A DNA stretch of 64,000 nt from Parelaphostrongylus tenuis (GCA_019055375.1 JAHQIW010000153.1:62001-126000); one strand, 5' to 3'; counted from the stretch's first letter, positions 1 to 12,804 are shown. A program made the numbers and translations. The notes: generated from the letters alone by a model not told the origin.

Positions 1-159
1 CATCTGAGAATTATTCTTTAGCAAACCCCCCAGAGAATTGCCCAAGATGAGAAGTACTGCCCATATGGTGAGGTTGTTAGACCAAAGAACGTGTATTAGG
101 CTCTATGAATTTCTCAAGAGAGAACTTCTTGACATGCTGGCCTATAAATAGGTATAAGA

Positions 160-450
160 TATATTGAAATTTGAGCGTGATCTCAATAAAACACTCGAAA
201 TAAACAGTATAATATCTCAAAAATACCTCCAAGAGCAATCGAGTGTGCAAAACTGGTGATATAGTGATTTATGTCACTTGACGGCAGGTATAAATCGTAC
301 GTTGTCGCCTATTCTATGCAGGGGAATGAAAGGACCCACAAGAGGATTGGCTACTAAGGAGGAAGAGCCTGAGCGACTGACGAGGCTGAATGGCCGAAAC
401 ACGCGTATTGTGCTCTTTAAGTTGCCCATAAATGATCACATGATATATTG
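160..450. repeat. Family A interspersed repeat, copy 1
   Basis: This stretch shares its ends and core with copies near 38.3, 42.5, 44.4, 50.5 and 57.3 kb. Shared blocks include the 'gagcgtg..ctcaa' end, a 'ggattggct' core, 'ccgaaacacg' and an 'acatga' end. The family is partly self-complementary, as expected for a MITE-like non-autonomous DNA element. No coding sequence is seen in it. Confidence 0.6.
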
Positions 451-479
451 ACTCAAAAACATTTGCCAGATACATTCAT

Positions 480-722
480 GTTCAATTTTCAACTTCCTTT
501 GACGTGATTGGATGCATATCTGGCCTTTACAATGACTCGCAGTGGCCTCTCGCTGTATCGAGTTAGTGCTGCTTATCCTCCCACACAAGTCTGCTATCAG
601 TTCGGTACCAATTTATCGATCGTGGATGGATGGATGGCCTGGTGAGCCATGAGTGCACGATCGAACCGCCGATCCTGTGTGCGATGCAGAGCACCTTGAA
701 CTACTGCGCCACTTGCGCTTTA
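480..722 (-). mobile_element. tRNA-derived SINE, near full length
   Basis: On the minus strand the element starts with a pol III A-box-like block (tggcgcagtagttcaagg). A B-box-like block (ggttcgatc) follows about 40 nt later. The body then ends in 'gagtcattgtaaaggcc', the same 3' block as the copies at 30.1 and 55.8 kb. Three copies sharing promoter boxes and 3' body support a tRNA-headed SINE family. No gene lies in it. Confidence 0.75.
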
Positions 723-799
723 CTGGAGTAAAATAATTATGGTTATCCATCTCATCGACTGTTATTCAACCTCGTTCTGGGCATTCAATATAGTCTGCG

Positions 800-1060
800 A
801 CAATGTTCACAGTCTTCTCGAGGTTGGTTCGTCAGAGCCATACGGAAGTTTCGGCGGTGTCGCCCGCTTCGTCAGCGGCCCATGCCCAGTCTCACTTACT
901 ATATCGGAAGGTTGAAGCGAGTTTGAAATATAGTCGATGATATGGATTTCTCCATATTCGCTACCAGCCGTATCCATCGTGCAAGAAAAAACTGTGATCA
1001 ACACATATCACGTTCTACCCCATAATTAACGTCTCCCCATCTTGCTATAAAGCAGGGTTC
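800..1060. repeat. Family C repeat, diverged copy
   Basis: It contains 'cgaggttggttcgtcagagcc' and a 'tttcggcggtgtcgcccgc' block that match the Family C elements at 1.63 and 41.4 kb. Its right side (ccatcttgctataaagcaggg) matches the reverse complement of the Family C internal segment. It is a diverged, partly inverted copy. Confidence 0.5.
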
Positions 1061-1201
1061 AGTGCGCGGCTCTAACGGGTCTGGCCGATATACCGGCATC
1101 GTACTCATCTATGCTGATAGATATTGGAAGTGTATGATCTGAAGGTTGCTTGATATTAGCCGCGATAGGACATATCGAAGAAAATTTTGTAACAGAGCGG
1201 T

Positions 1202-1267
1202 GGCATCGGTGGTCTAATGGTAGCATGGCTCCGGTATTGGTGAAACGCGGGTTTAAGTCGCGCCTGA
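1202..1267 (+). pseudogene. Decayed tRNA-like sequence (Gly-type 5' half)
   Basis: The 5' end GCATCGGTGGTCTAATGGTAG resembles the acceptor stem and D-arm/A-box of a tRNA-Gly. Downstream, GCGGGTTTAAGTCGCGC looks like a T-arm with one mismatched pair. The 3' strand pairs imperfectly with the 5' acceptor strand. No clean anticodon stem-loop can be drawn between the arms, so a working tRNA is unlikely. It could be a tRNA pseudogene or the head of an old SINE. Confidence 0.4.
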
Positions 1268-1629
1268 TATCGAATATCTTGCATGGCACTCAGTACTTTA
1301 TCTATACATATTAAAGCATAGAAGGATAGCTTAAAACTTCGTTATGGCGTGAAAGAAGGCATTTTGGTGTACAGAGGCGATTTCGATGGCCTAGCAACGC
1401 GGACTGTCAGCAATCGTTCTATGGAAAAAATTGGAGGATTTCTTTCGAACTACTTATGATAAGAGAAGTAAGCACTTTCATCGAAAAGGGACTGTTATAA
1501 TGCGTTATAAACTCTGTGGCAATCAAAGAAATTAGCGCCTTACGTTGTCAATCAGTTGATCCCTTATATTCGAGCGCCTTTATAGAGCAGAGTACGAAGG
1601 AATTGCATCATTCACAGTAACGATATATT

Positions 1630-1935
1630 TTTTGGAATGTTTGAAGCCTTAGCCGAGGTTGGTACGCCAGGGCTATGCACGCGTGCTTCGGAGGTCTCGC
1701 CGCGCTCATCAGTAGCCCACGACCCAAATTAAGCCCTGCATTACAGCAAGAAGGGAAGCGTAAGTGGTGACGGCATAGTCTACAATAACACTGTGCCATC
1801 ACCACTTATTAGTCGATGGATCTCGGCTGGTAGAACAAAATTGATCCATGGCATCGACTATTTTTGAAAAAAGTCGGGTTTCAACATCCTCAAAAATCTA
1901 TATTGAATGTTTATTGCGAGGTTTTAGAAACAGTC
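1630..1935. repeat. Family C repeat copy
   Basis: It carries the Family C block 'gaggttggtacgccagggc', then 'taagccctgcatta' and 'agtcgatg..tcggctggtag'. It ends in a segment that reverses its own earlier part (gaggtttta..acagtcgatgcc), so it folds back on itself. It is a diverged relative of the much cleaner element at 41.4-42.3 kb. Confidence 0.65.
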
Positions 1936-1989
1936 GATGCCATGGAGTAACGATAGAGTTAGAGACTGCATAAATTTAGGTGCATTATG

Positions 1990-3185
1990 ACTGAATTTCT
2001 TGCAAGATAAATGGTGATGAAACCTTAGTGAAACGTTCAGATCATTCTATCTTATCATGGAAACATTTTATTCTCAAATTATTTTGATATTTTACATATC
2101 AATTCCTAGCTAACCTCTGAACATGAATATTGTGCAATGGTTTATTGGTAGGTTCACACGACGTTGTTGTAATTCTTTGCTCAAATGATTAGACTCCTTC
2201 ACACTTTTCGGTACTTTCCGTTATCTCCACCTGTTTCGACCTCTTTGGAAAAACGTGTTTCTGCTTCCTTGTAACGTTTTAGTAGTCATTCTTTAGCTTC
2301 AATCAGGATATTTTCAATAAAAATTGACTTGAATGTCTACAGTCAACATATTTTATGATGTTGTAAGTCGTGGTGATATCAAATCGTATTCGGACAAATT
2401 GTGAATCCCGCATGTCCTCAGTGCTAAGCTTGGCCTTACTCACAGTATTAACCTAGCCATGATTTAATTATGTCTTGTCCTAAACGATACTTCTGAATGA
2501 CTCCCAACAAATTTATTTTCCTGTTTACTTCATTTTTTCTGCGTGGCCAATGTGTTTATTCGCATAGATCAAACTGTTTTACATAATGTTTGCGCTCCAA
2601 ATGCAGTTCGGTGTAATTTATGGTAGCTCTATTTGCTCACCACTTCTCTACTCATTATTTGAACCAGTACCTACTAATCATGAAAATTTTTGAATTTCGA
2701 CATCGATTTTCAAATATGTAGGGCTAAACTGTGCTAGAAGAATTTCATTGGATCACACCCTAATAATCTATAAAGTTGAGGTTTAAGTAACGTCACTTTA
2801 CTGGATAACTATGTGAAATCCTCTTGAAGACTCTCTTTACATACGGTGCATTTTGTGAGACACTGTAATTCAAGCTGTTCGCATAGTGGATACGCCCACG
2901 AGCCTGTTTCATGTACATTATTTAACGCAGAGATGGCTGATAATTTTTTTACCTCTTTTCTTTAGATCTCCTTTCCATTAGCTACCGAATGTATATACTT
3001 AGTGAGGATAAAAATAAACTGTGGAGCCTAATGAACTCATAATAAGCACTTAAATTTCCTTATTTTTTTATAGTGTGCTAATGAGATTTACTTTAACTTC
3101 ATTTCTTCATAAATTAGCACCTATCAATGCTGTTCTGCTTCGAACCGTTTAACAAAGACTTTTTCCCAACCAATCAAAGAAAAGC
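1990..3185. other. No gene seen
   Basis: AT-rich sequence with frequent stops in all frames. I see no family motif, strong exon or recognised repeat. The right end may hold the 3' untranslated region of the minus-strand candidate gene that stops at 3192. No clear AATAAA is visible just beyond that stop. Confidence 0.4.
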
Positions 3186-3191
3186 AATATC

Positions 3192-3784
3192 TTATCGTAA
3201 TGAAAAGTCATGTGAAAACCAATGAGTAACACAAACTGTTTTTCGAGTATCATTTCGACTTGATTGATAGAATGATAAACATATGAGTGGACCACCTTTC
3301 GACCATTTCCTCTCCTCCTCCAATGCACTTCCGACCTCAGCAGCGAGGCTATTTTCCGCTACAAATCGCGATAACCCGCTTTGACATGGGCCCAAACAGC
3401 TTTCCACTTGATATATCTCTAACAGATGTATTAAAATTCAGCTCTTAATGGAGCGGTCAATACGCTGAGGTTCGTATTATATTTTTGTCACCGTGAAATC
3501 GGCTAATGCCAAACATTACTTCGAAATTACCGAAGCCGCTCTTCTAACCCTCTAAGGATCACATATGTTCTTTCAAACACACTATTTTTCAGTCCTTTTT
3601 CGCCGCGGAGAAAAATTTTACTAGACTTGTAGTGTCCGTTCAGCAGCATGAAAACGGAAATTCCAATACTAAGCTTGCTTTTCTGAGAAACCATTGGGAA
3701 TGCTGTAGGAACGAAGCGAAGTTGCGCTTTTCGCTCGAAGTAGTTAGGTCCTCGCATGAACTTCACAGCTAGTTTGTCGACAGT
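3192..3784 (-). CDS. Two 3' exons of an unrecognised minus-strand gene
   Basis: Exon 3784-3622 follows an acceptor reading tattttag and is open from its first base. It encodes 54 residues beginning TVDKLAVKFMRGPNYFERK and ends at a GTAAAA donor in phase 1. Exon 3418-3192 follows a ctgttag acceptor and continues exactly in phase 1. It adds about 75 residues (IYQVESCLGPCQSGLSRF and onward) and ends at TAA. The intron is 203 nt. The phase match across two open segments is the main support. The second exon is Cys- and Ser-rich (CLGPC). I recognise no family, and the 5' exons are not identified. A dead mariner lies just upstream, so an unusual transposon-derived reading frame is an alternative. 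Confidence 0.4.
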
Positions 3785-4199
3785 CTAAAATAGCAATACT
3801 CATAAGGAATGATGGAACAAAGTCTCTTCTAAATTTCTATGAAAGCTCCAACTCTTATAGAACACTAGTACTAAAATCAAGATATTGCAAGGTTATAAAA
3901 AAACTGACATTGCACTCAGTAGGCAGTATCAATATTTCTAAATCAAACCACGGAAAAGGGTACTAAAAACATAGAATATCGCAATGTAAAGACAAACATC
4001 AACTAAATATGTTCTTTGTTTCGTAAAACACTACTTTCGAAGCGCAAAGGTCACATTAACAATGCTGCTCTTCCAAAATATGCTATTTCAGCTATGAGGT
4101 TGCAGATGAAGTTTCTCAACACCTGCTGAAATTCAAAGCTGATGTACAATTTGAGTTAAAAACGGCAATAATTATTCCTGAAATAAAGAGAATATTACT

Positions 4200-4560
4200 G
4201 CCCACAATTTTCTGTCAACGATCTGCAAGCCTCTGGATCTGCTCAGAATCGTCGTTTCTGGGACTTGAATCAAAAGACTCCAGACATGCATCTTCAACTT
4301 GATCAAATGTTTTGAATCGGCTTCTACGCACAGAATGTTCTATTGAGCGAAACTGGACCATAATAGGACGGCGCAGCATTTTGACTGTAGGTTCAGTGCG
4401 GCAAGACCTCGACTCCCTGCAATTTGATCAAACTTTTCCTTAGTCTTCCTTGCAGTGTGAGGTTCGGCATTGCCATGCTGAAACAGCGCGCTCTTTCGAC
4501 GAATCAATGTCTGAACATTACAACTAACGTTGCCGTTGGTATATCTTATGGAATTATTTT
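4200..4560 (-). mobile_element. Decayed mariner-family transposase fragment
   Basis: Minus-strand translation gives ALFQHGNAEPHTARKTKEKF, the mariner 'HDNARPH' catalytic-core block (here HGNAEPH). A second frame downstream gives RFKTFDQVEDACLESFDS, then LADR-stop-QKIVGSN. That matches the mariner C-terminal block in which an R-W pair is usual. The tryptophan codon has become TGA, and the two blocks lie in different frames, so the copy is dead. No terminal inverted repeats were identified. Confidence 0.75.
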
Positions 4561-4734
4561 TGAGATATTGCCATGTATTTACAATGACCGTTACTGAGTA
4601 TAACAAACATGAAAATCGATTTCTTTCGTGGGTGTCAAGGAACTTTTTCCTCAATCTAGCATGTGTCTTCCCAGTGAATTCATATCAATACATTTTTCGC
4701 CCTTTACATCCATCAGATCAACAATTCATATGTT

Positions 4735-5150
4735 TGGAACTCATCAGTAGCACCCTCCCTCGGTTCAGCTTATCCCCTAAAGTCAAGCAATGCTCTATGA
4801 AGGGATTGATGCCAAGTAATAAATCACCTCAAGTCAGATGATGGAGTTACGTCACATTGTGGTGACCGTCAGTCGAGTCGTAGCTATTACAATTAATCAT
4901 ACGAAATAATCGGTCGATAGCAGTGATATAATTCATTTAATGGCTACGGGTTCGACTGCTGGTCACCACAATGTGAGGTAACTCCATCAACTGATTTGGG
5001 GTGATTTATTACTAAGCATCGATTCCTCTATAGGGGATTATTTAACCTCAGGGGATCGGCCGAACCAAGGGAGGGTGTTACTGGTGAGTCCCAATAGGAC
5101 GAAACAAGTACCTGTATAGCACTAGACCTGACAGGTAAAAACATGTTGTA
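4735..5150. repeat. Family B palindromic element
   Basis: The left arm (actcatcagtagcaccctcc, cggttcag, gatggagttac, cacattgtggtgacc) is repeated as its reverse complement in the right arm (ggtcaccacaatgtg, gtaactccatc, ggccgaacc, gagggtg, actggtgagt). The arms are roughly 180 nt with a spacer of about 60 nt. Relatives are at 12.3, 39.4, 39.95 and 44.0 kb. No ORF of note; a non-autonomous foldback element. Confidence 0.75.
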
Positions 5151-5954
5151 CCTTTATCAGATTATATCATGTTGAGTGGGTCTATAAAAGCGGTCGATAG
5201 AAGAGGCATCGTCCATTTATGTTTTTATTGCAAGCAATATCAAGGCACATCGTTTGCGTTACCTTCATTTCCTTCTCGCCTACATTGCCGAGCCATTCTC
5301 TAGCTATACCTACGGTAATGTTGTGAAGGATTTCCTTGGCTCTTGCATTACCGTGCAAATGCCGCAACCCTCTAAACACTGGACTGGCTTTGTTACATGT
5401 CTCAATTATCATGCTATCGTCAACGTGGTATTACATATGACTGCACACGTTGTTCTCCATCTTCTAAGGCGCTCCTATAGCGAATATGGTTGCACGACGT
5501 GAGTCTTGTGTTGCAAATCGAAACATTCGAACCTCTTATCGGTTCTACACTCCTTGCCTTTTCCATTATCAATCAAGATATCATTGACCACTGAGCCAAC
5601 AAACGCATTTAGATCGAATTATTCTTGGCTTCAATCTTTGCCTAAAAGGCACCTACGTGGAAGTGATCGATATCATCAATAAATGATAGAATGCTATGCC
5701 AAATCGTTTAAATATCAAAGATATTGAAACGAAAACGATGTAGCAGAAGCTATCGCTAACATTCGACGTCCCACATATTTTACCAACAAGCTCGATTGGT
5801 CACCACCTCGCTAGTCAACTTTTCTCAACTTCATGCGAGTCCTTACAGTCTGTGCCCTTAGAAACAGGAATTTTATTGATTGCATTTGAAACACCACGTG
5901 ACTCTCTCGTAGCTGACTGAAGGAAAACGGCCAAGATGATAAAGACTTCTTGGA

Positions 5955-8190
5955 AGGTGGAACCAAATATCCCTTTGCGGACGGGGCCATTTTCGGCTGG
6001 CGGGCGCCTCGGACGGCTGCGAACAGAGGCTGTTGGCGCCTGCTCAAAGGGTAATGTGGTAGCTTTCTCATGGAATTTTCAGTTTTGCCGTCACGAAATG
6101 TGATTTGTGTGTCAATAAATGGTCAGTTGTGATAGAACGATCTCAACAAGGTTATTTTTATTACATATAACGTAATTGCTCCATTCATTATCCACATTTT
6201 TAAGGAAAAAACCAGGTACCCATGAGATAGCTGTATTTAGAAGCTTTATCGAACATTTCTACGATATTTTATTTATGCTTACCTACTTATCTATACGATA
6301 CCTATTTAAGCTTGATTCAGTCAAATTTATCTTCTTTCCCTCATCTTTCCGTATACCTTATTGTATGAAGTGCATAAAATTAATCATGCTGGCTGAAAAC
6401 TGGAAAGCAATGAGGAGTTCGTCAAAAATAGTGCTGCTCGTTGCATGCGATCCCATTTCACTGTCGATAATTCTGATAGTTTTTTTCAATTATTAGTGTA
6501 GTTCAGATTCCCATTTCTCAAATCAATGCATATTTTCGCTCGAACTCTCTTTTCATAGTTATGGTATGCGTAGAAGAGATGGAGGTATAGCGTTCTTCCC
6601 CGTTCTCTCCGCCCCGTTTGAGCTCTTTGGTAAACGTATAAACCGTTTTAGCAGTCATTTGATAGCTAAAATCATGTGAATTTGAATGATGTATCTTATT
6701 CCTTAAATGGCCTGTATTTTTCTTTGTAACAGTGAAAAAATATTTTGTTTCACATTCAAGCATTTCTCGCCGGATAGAGCTTTTTCACAAGCAATTGATA
6801 ATCGCATCAGATAGGTAAAATCTTAGCAATTTCAACGGTGTACCTAATTTTGATAAAGTACTTCTCAGAAAGTTCTAACGCGATCAAAAGAAAATTAGGT
6901 TCCGCAAATTTGAATAATTTTCAATGTTCGCATCCTGTTTTGAACTCTTAGCAAAAACGCGTTTCTTGATTTTTGTAAGAGCTATAACAGCCATTCGATA
7001 GTTCAGATCTTGGAAATTTTGATGGTGTACTTCATTTTCAAAATGCCCCTCAATGCGCTCTAACAGTAAAAAACAAAATATAGCTTTCACACTGGAGTAT
7101 TTCCCACTGAAGTTAGCTTTTCCGCTGGACTTCTGATAATTCTTTGATAGCTTGAATCTCTACGATTTCATAATTGAGCTCCTTATGGTACTGTAACAGT
7201 CAGAAGAAGATTACGTTTCGCAGTTAGTTGATATGTTACTAAAGGCACGGTGACCTGAGGCCAGTTTCGCGAACTCCCACTTTTTGGAGTGCGAAACCAA
7301 ATTGTTTTCTTTGACTACACAGCTCACGGAGGAGTTCTATCCAAAAATAAACCACGTCCTCGAAATGGCTGAGATTTGCACTATCAAATGTTATTAATTG
7401 ATCATATAACAAAGCTTATCTGGCAGGAATTGCTTAAATGTAAAACAAAACTTTATTTCGACTTTTATAGCGCAAAAAAGAGCCATTTGAAGAACAAAAT
7501 ACACCGTTCAAGTTCACTTGATTTCAGCTATCGAAAGAACACTAGTAATCTACGGGAATAGATTTTTCTAGAATAAATCAAGGTCTCACAATCGCAATTC
7601 TTAAAAAGCGATTGCATGTGACACAAATCTTTTTCAAAAGTATAAGGATTTTCAGGACAACTGAGCGTTATTCTTCCTAGAAATACGTTTACAGAAATTC
7701 GTTTCATGATATCTCAAGTTTTTTTTTAGCAAAAAAATTTATAAGAATCAAAATACAACTATGTAATCTTAAAAAATCCACTCTCAGTTGGAAAAATCAG
7801 ATTGCGATTGCAAAACGTCATCTTTTATTTTTCATTAACACATGCTGTGGGATTATTTTCGAACAACGTTCTTAGTATAAGAATCAGAATTTTTTAAGCT
7901 CTCTATTGACTATGAAGACATAAAGAAGATATCAAAAAATGCCCATTAACAGCTGGGAATATAATTCTTTTCGCAAGTATATGACTTTTTCTTCTGGAGA
8001 AGGAAAGATTTCAGGCAGCATTAGCGTAATCTTGCTAAAATCATTCATACAGGAGTCTTATCAGTGATATTACATAGTTTTTGGTGACAATGTTCCTCCG
8101 AGAGCTTTATTAACCCAAATTTGTGTTGGAGCACGCACTATTCATTGACCGTCCAAACGACGCGCCCAACTGAATGTCATACTCACCCTC
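5955..8190. repeat. Segmental duplication, copy 1
   Basis: Matches 40215-43975 in the same orientation and order. Shared blocks include 'atccctttgcggacgg', 'cattttcggctgg', 'ggctgcgaa', 'gaagcttta', 'tttctacgatattttattta', 'caatgcgctctaacagtaaa', 'tttcccactgaagttagc' and 'gacaatgttcctc'. Copy 1 lacks the three insertions carried by copy 2. Much of the interior is built of Family D-like blocks (attcgatag, tttctcgcc). No credible gene is seen inside. Confidence 0.75.
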
Positions 8191-8448
8191 ATTGTCCGCA
8201 AAGTGATATAACTTCCTGCTTTACGTGAACACTTTATGGCCACACATTCCTGAATATAATCCTGTATTGAATCCTCACCTAGCTCTAAGTAGGGAAAATC
8301 AGGGAAAGTAATAAATCCTGAGAGAACCTTCAGACAATTTGTTGAAATTATTCCTTCCAGAATGTAGTGGTCCAGTGAAGAAGATTATGTTGAGAAGTAG
8401 TTCGCCACTCGGATTTCTTTACAGCACCCCAATCTCGGGTAATCAAAC

Positions 8449-8582
8449 CTCTCTCTCTCTATATATATGTATGTATATATGTATTTATACATATGTATAT
8501 ATACATACATATAGTATGCATATGCATATTACATACATATGCATATTATGCAAATATATATATATATATATATTTATTTATA
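8449..8582. repeat. TC/TA/CATA compound microsatellite
   Basis: A short (TC)n run passes into alternating TATA, TATG and CATA units and ends in a pure (AT)n tract. The predicted peptides in this stretch are artefacts of the repeat. Confidence 0.9.
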
Positions 8583-8639
8583 AGGTACTTTTGTTATCAT
8601 CCCTGTCCTGTTTCGACCCTCCAAGAAGGCTTATTTTTT

Positions 8640-9990
8640 GCTCGTTGTAATGATTAAGTAATCATTCGATAGTTCATCCCAAAATCATAGCAAATTTGAA
8701 TGGTTTAGTTCTTTTCCAAAAGGCTTTATTATTGCGTTGAAGGAGCAAAAATTAAGTTTTGTTTCTCATTTAGACATTTCTCGCTAACCAGAGCTTCTCC
8801 TTCAAGGTCTCAGCAACCAATCAGTGGATTGGACCTCAGGAATTCCAATGGTGTTTTTGATTTTTGGAATGGACTTCTTATTGCACCGTAGCCAAAAAAC
8901 GATCGGGATTGGCAAAACCGGATTACTTCTATTTTCCGCTCTCTTATATGATTCCTTGAGAAAAACGCGACTTTTGATCTTTTCTCAAATTTCAACTATT
9001 ATCTGATAGATCGAGTCTTAGGGATTTTGACGGCACATTCTGCCAAACTAACACGCTTTTACTTGTATGTGAACAAGATTTCGCAACAAGTGACACCAGT
9101 CCATTGCGTGTCAATTGCCTTTCAATTGTTTTCTGCTGGTTTTCGTCTTGTTCCCCCAATTATGAGCCTTTATGCTTTACTAAATACTCAAAAAGACGCA
9201 GTCCCACAAAGGCACGGCGGGTTACAAACCGAACGTCTGCGCAAGAAAGATCATCGAATGAAGTTTGAGTTGGGTCCACAGACTTCTTGGTGATGTGACA
9301 AGCATGTTTTGAGAAGGCTTCTTCGGTTGAAGCGCATCTTGCCGCGCCGGGTGCGAAACACAATCAAGAAAATATTTGGAATCCTTGAAATTTGGTCGAT
9401 TGATTGGTTGTCAAAACTCCGAAGGAAAAGCTTTGGCCAGCGAGAATTATTCAAATGAGGAACATAATATTATTTTTGTTTTCAGCGCAATAATAAGGCC
9501 TTTTCAAAAACAAAATACATCTTACAATTTCCTTTGATTTGGGCTGTCGAGTGATCACTTAAGCATTTAAAACCACTAAAAAATGCGCTTTTCTAAAGGG
9601 TCGCAAAAGGATGCGGATAACAGAAATAATCACGTTTTGCGAAACCCCATATTCTTTTGGTGGTTGCAGCGCACTACAAGGTCTATTTCAAGGAACAACT
9701 ACATCATTGAAATTCTTAGGATTCAATCTATCCATTGACCTATGAAACTCTAAAGAGAAGCTTTGATCAGGGAAGAATGCTCGAAGGGACGAAAATTTAT
9801 TTTTGCTTATTCAGCGCTGTATAAAAGACTTTTTGAAAATGAGATAGCGCATTAAAAATCTTCTGATTCAATCGAATGAATGACAATGGGAAATGGTGAC
9901 AGTGAAGAGATAACGGCAGTGAACAAATTACGGTAATGAGTGATTGCGTGAGGAAAAGAAACTGACAAATTACGATAATGAGAGATTAGG
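8640..9990. repeat. Diverged Family D-like repeat units, no gene
   Basis: Recurrent blocks such as 'aatcattcgatagtt', 'catttctcgctaacc', 'cagcgcaataataaggcc' and 'ttgatcagggaagaatg' recur here and in the duplicated block. This suggests an old, degenerate array of related repeat units. Several 60-90 codon frames are open, but none carries a motif or matched splice sites. Confidence 0.45.
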
Positions 9991-10485
9991 TGAAAAAACT
10001 CATCACGATGTGCGAATTGGCAGCCTACACTCCCAATATCACATATTTTTTGAGAACATCACGCAAGAGATGGTAATCTTTTACAATTTTATTATTGTGT
10101 ACGATTTTTGTCAAAAGATGGATTTTGGGCCACGTGATTTACAACACTAAAATGAAATGGAGAACACATCTCATAAGCATAACTTTATTCTTTGTCGTGT
10201 CCGGTGTCGAAGAGACATCTACAACTCGCAATGTTAAGCCTTTGTAAAGATTAATTTGACCACACCTTTGTTCGTCTCTTTGCTGCTTTTGATCCCGATG
10301 GCATGAATTCTTCTCCACATTGTCAAGTTTCTCCTAGGAAAAACTCTCCAAATAATGTGATCCTCGCATCTCATGTTTGGCAGTGCAAGTCAGTTTCCTG
10401 TCCATTCAAAAAATATCTTCGAAGATATCGGCTAACTATTTCGGCAGGCCAAGATTCCCATTCGTAAACTTCTGCTCGGAATCAT

Positions 10486-10486
10486 T

Positions 10487-10566
<80 letters not shown>
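10486..10566. repeat. (TC)n microsatellite, about 80 bp
   Basis: An almost pure TC dinucleotide run interrupted once by 'cgc'. The Leu/Ser and Arg/Glu peptides on the two strands are artefacts. Confidence 0.95.
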
Positions 10567-10567
<1 letters not shown>

Positions 10568-10569
10568 AT

Positions 10570-12240
10570 TGTGCCGATAGCGCTCGAAATGGTCTTCATA
10601 GAAACATCTGAAGACAAAAATTCAGTTTCGGAGACATAAGCAAATACATCAACGATGCTACTACAATCGTTACCTTAAGCCATTTAAAAGGAAAGGTGTC
10701 CCTCAAGGCTCAAACAGAAAATCACTTGTCTTTCTAACCATTTATTCAGAAAGCATCCTATTCGAGCACAAGAGATTGTTGAATTTCTTACACGAGATTA
10801 CGTATAGTTTCAGCTTATATTTATCACCTGAATAGTTGAAAGGTGTTCTTGAACACTTGTGATAATACTCTCCGAGTGACAGAATCTTTCAAAGACAGAG
10901 AAAATCTTTCACAATGCCAATACTGAATATAGCTAGACATCTTGCCTTGTAAGTGGTGGCAAACTTCTCTGCAATGCTTGTCTTTTAGGTCAGCTGACAA
11001 ACTTATTTCTCGTCTCTATGCTATGTCCACTACCGATATGATTTACACCGTGTTCAAATCCAAAATAATCGTCAGTGTTGAAGTGACTCTACTCGTAGCA
11101 GCAACCTGACCCAAAAAATATGAAAGTATCTTCTTGCTTCTATAATTCCTCTTATTTGAGTGAAGCAAATGCAACTGTGAACTGCTACAGCTATTTAATC
11201 GGCTTTAGGATAGGCCTTGCTGTGCGATATCCTACGGTAAGGCAGTGATGTACATGATTTGTCCTTTGAACCGCCTGCTGGACAATTGTGCATCACCTAA
11301 ATATCATGATATACTAATACTTCACATTGACCTTTATCTATTTCAGCTGTTCGTCATGGTTCATATCCAGCAGGAATAGTATTAACCCCAGTTGAGGGAT
11401 CCCTCGTTTTCGTCGATGATGAATCGCCTCAGGTTCAATCGAACATTTTTAGAAATACTACTGGATGACCGTTTCCTACGTGCTAACTCTTCAGTTCAAA
11501 AACTTTCATGTTACATTCACTAATAGTAAAGCACTGTGAAAAGTCTAATATTAAGTTTTTACAGAGTATTACTGCTTCTTATCTGTGTGTACACTTCTGT
11601 GCTGTCTACGTCATACACTCTATAGCATTCCTAATACTTGACTTCCTTTCATATATACTGCTTATAGAATTTCTAAATTCTGACTTTCTCTCAAATTTGG
11701 TGCTTATAACATTCCTAGATTCTGATTTATTCACCATATGCTGTTTACGACATTCCTAAGTTCTGATTTTCTTTCCAGTATAGGCGATAACATTTCTATA
11801 TGTGTCTGATTGCTCATGAAACATTTCAATATACTTCGTGTATGCTTCTACATGTACGTCTAATTCGTTATAAACCAGAATCGCTATAGAGAAATATTGT
11901 TGCACTAGAGAAATTCCTTGGTGTTCGCTCCACATAAAAGCCTGATCAAAACCATTGCAGGTGGAGCTACAGTACTCCTATCTCGCGCTTAACCATCTTC
12001 ACCTCACTTTTCCTCTTTATCTCATACATTTTATTTGGAAAAAATCTGTCTAACTCCGACCTAATTCTACGATAAGACAGAAGAGTATCAGAGTGGAATG
12101 CAACCAATTTATGAGAAAGAATGACTTGATAAAATACAAAGGCTCTTGATATGACATAAGTGGTTCTACTCACTAATTTTTATATGTCAGTAAAAAGTTA
12201 TGTAAAAGTTGGTAATTAGTTATGTAAAAGTTAGTAATTA
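10570..12240. other. No gene; degenerate ~42-bp tandem repeat at 11600-11800
   Basis: No exon with a motif or strong splice pair was found. Between about 11600 and 11800 the phrase 'gctt/gttta..a.cattcctaga/attctga.tt' recurs four to five times at a spacing of about 40-43 nt. It forms a degenerate tandem repeat that explains the hydrophobic 83-codon plus-strand frame there. Confidence 0.5.
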
Positions 12241-12475
12241 CTCGGCGTCGATCCCTTTTTTTAAATTTAAACTAATTGATCTTAGTTTGAATTTGAATTT
12301 AAATTCAAATTTAATTTAGTTAATCTAATAATCAGAGGACTATTTAGCCTCAAGAGGTCAACGGAAGTGAGGGAGTCTGCAGTTGATAAGTCTCAATAGG
12401 ACGAAATAGGCGCCCATGTGGCACTAGACCTATTGGCTCGAACAAGTCATATCCTTATCATACTAAGATTTGCAT
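12240..12475. repeat. Family B element, right half, with AT-rich palindrome
   Basis: The segment 'tttagcctcaagaggtca..gagtct..agtctcaataggacgaaata..tggcactagacct' matches the right arm of the Family B elements at 5.05 and 44.2 kb. Its inner end is an AT-rich palindrome (gaatttgaatttaaattcaa) where the left arm would be expected. It is a truncated or rearranged copy. Confidence 0.55.
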
Positions 12476-12804
12476 CCAAGCATGCAAACATCGAGATCAT
12501 CTACTTTATTGATGCCAAGCGCTTCGTGTTAGCACTAAATGCAGTTTTTTTTTGGTGCTGATTCCGTATTTATAGATAAATAACATATGTAAATTCTTCT
12601 CAACGGCTCTTCCATTGTAAGGTGTGTTTTTGAGATACTGTAAATTAGTGTGTAACGCAGCATAACGAATTCGTCTGCGAATCTGTTTTACTCAAATCTG
12701 AAAATTATTCAAAGGGCATGACGTCGCTTTGGTGCTTAACCTTTCTATTGGGACCTCGTTTCGATTAGGTGTCGATTTAATGTACATATTACGGTAAGAT
12801 CTCT

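Noticed and set aside
1202..1267. Functional tRNA gene
   Set aside because: No anticodon stem-loop can be folded and the T-arm has a mismatch.
8339..8650. Tyr/Ile-repeat peptide, plus strand
   Set aside because: Translation of a TATA/CATA microsatellite.
10377..10617. Leu/Ser- and Arg/Glu-repeat peptides on the two strands
   Set aside because: Pure translation of a (TC)n microsatellite.
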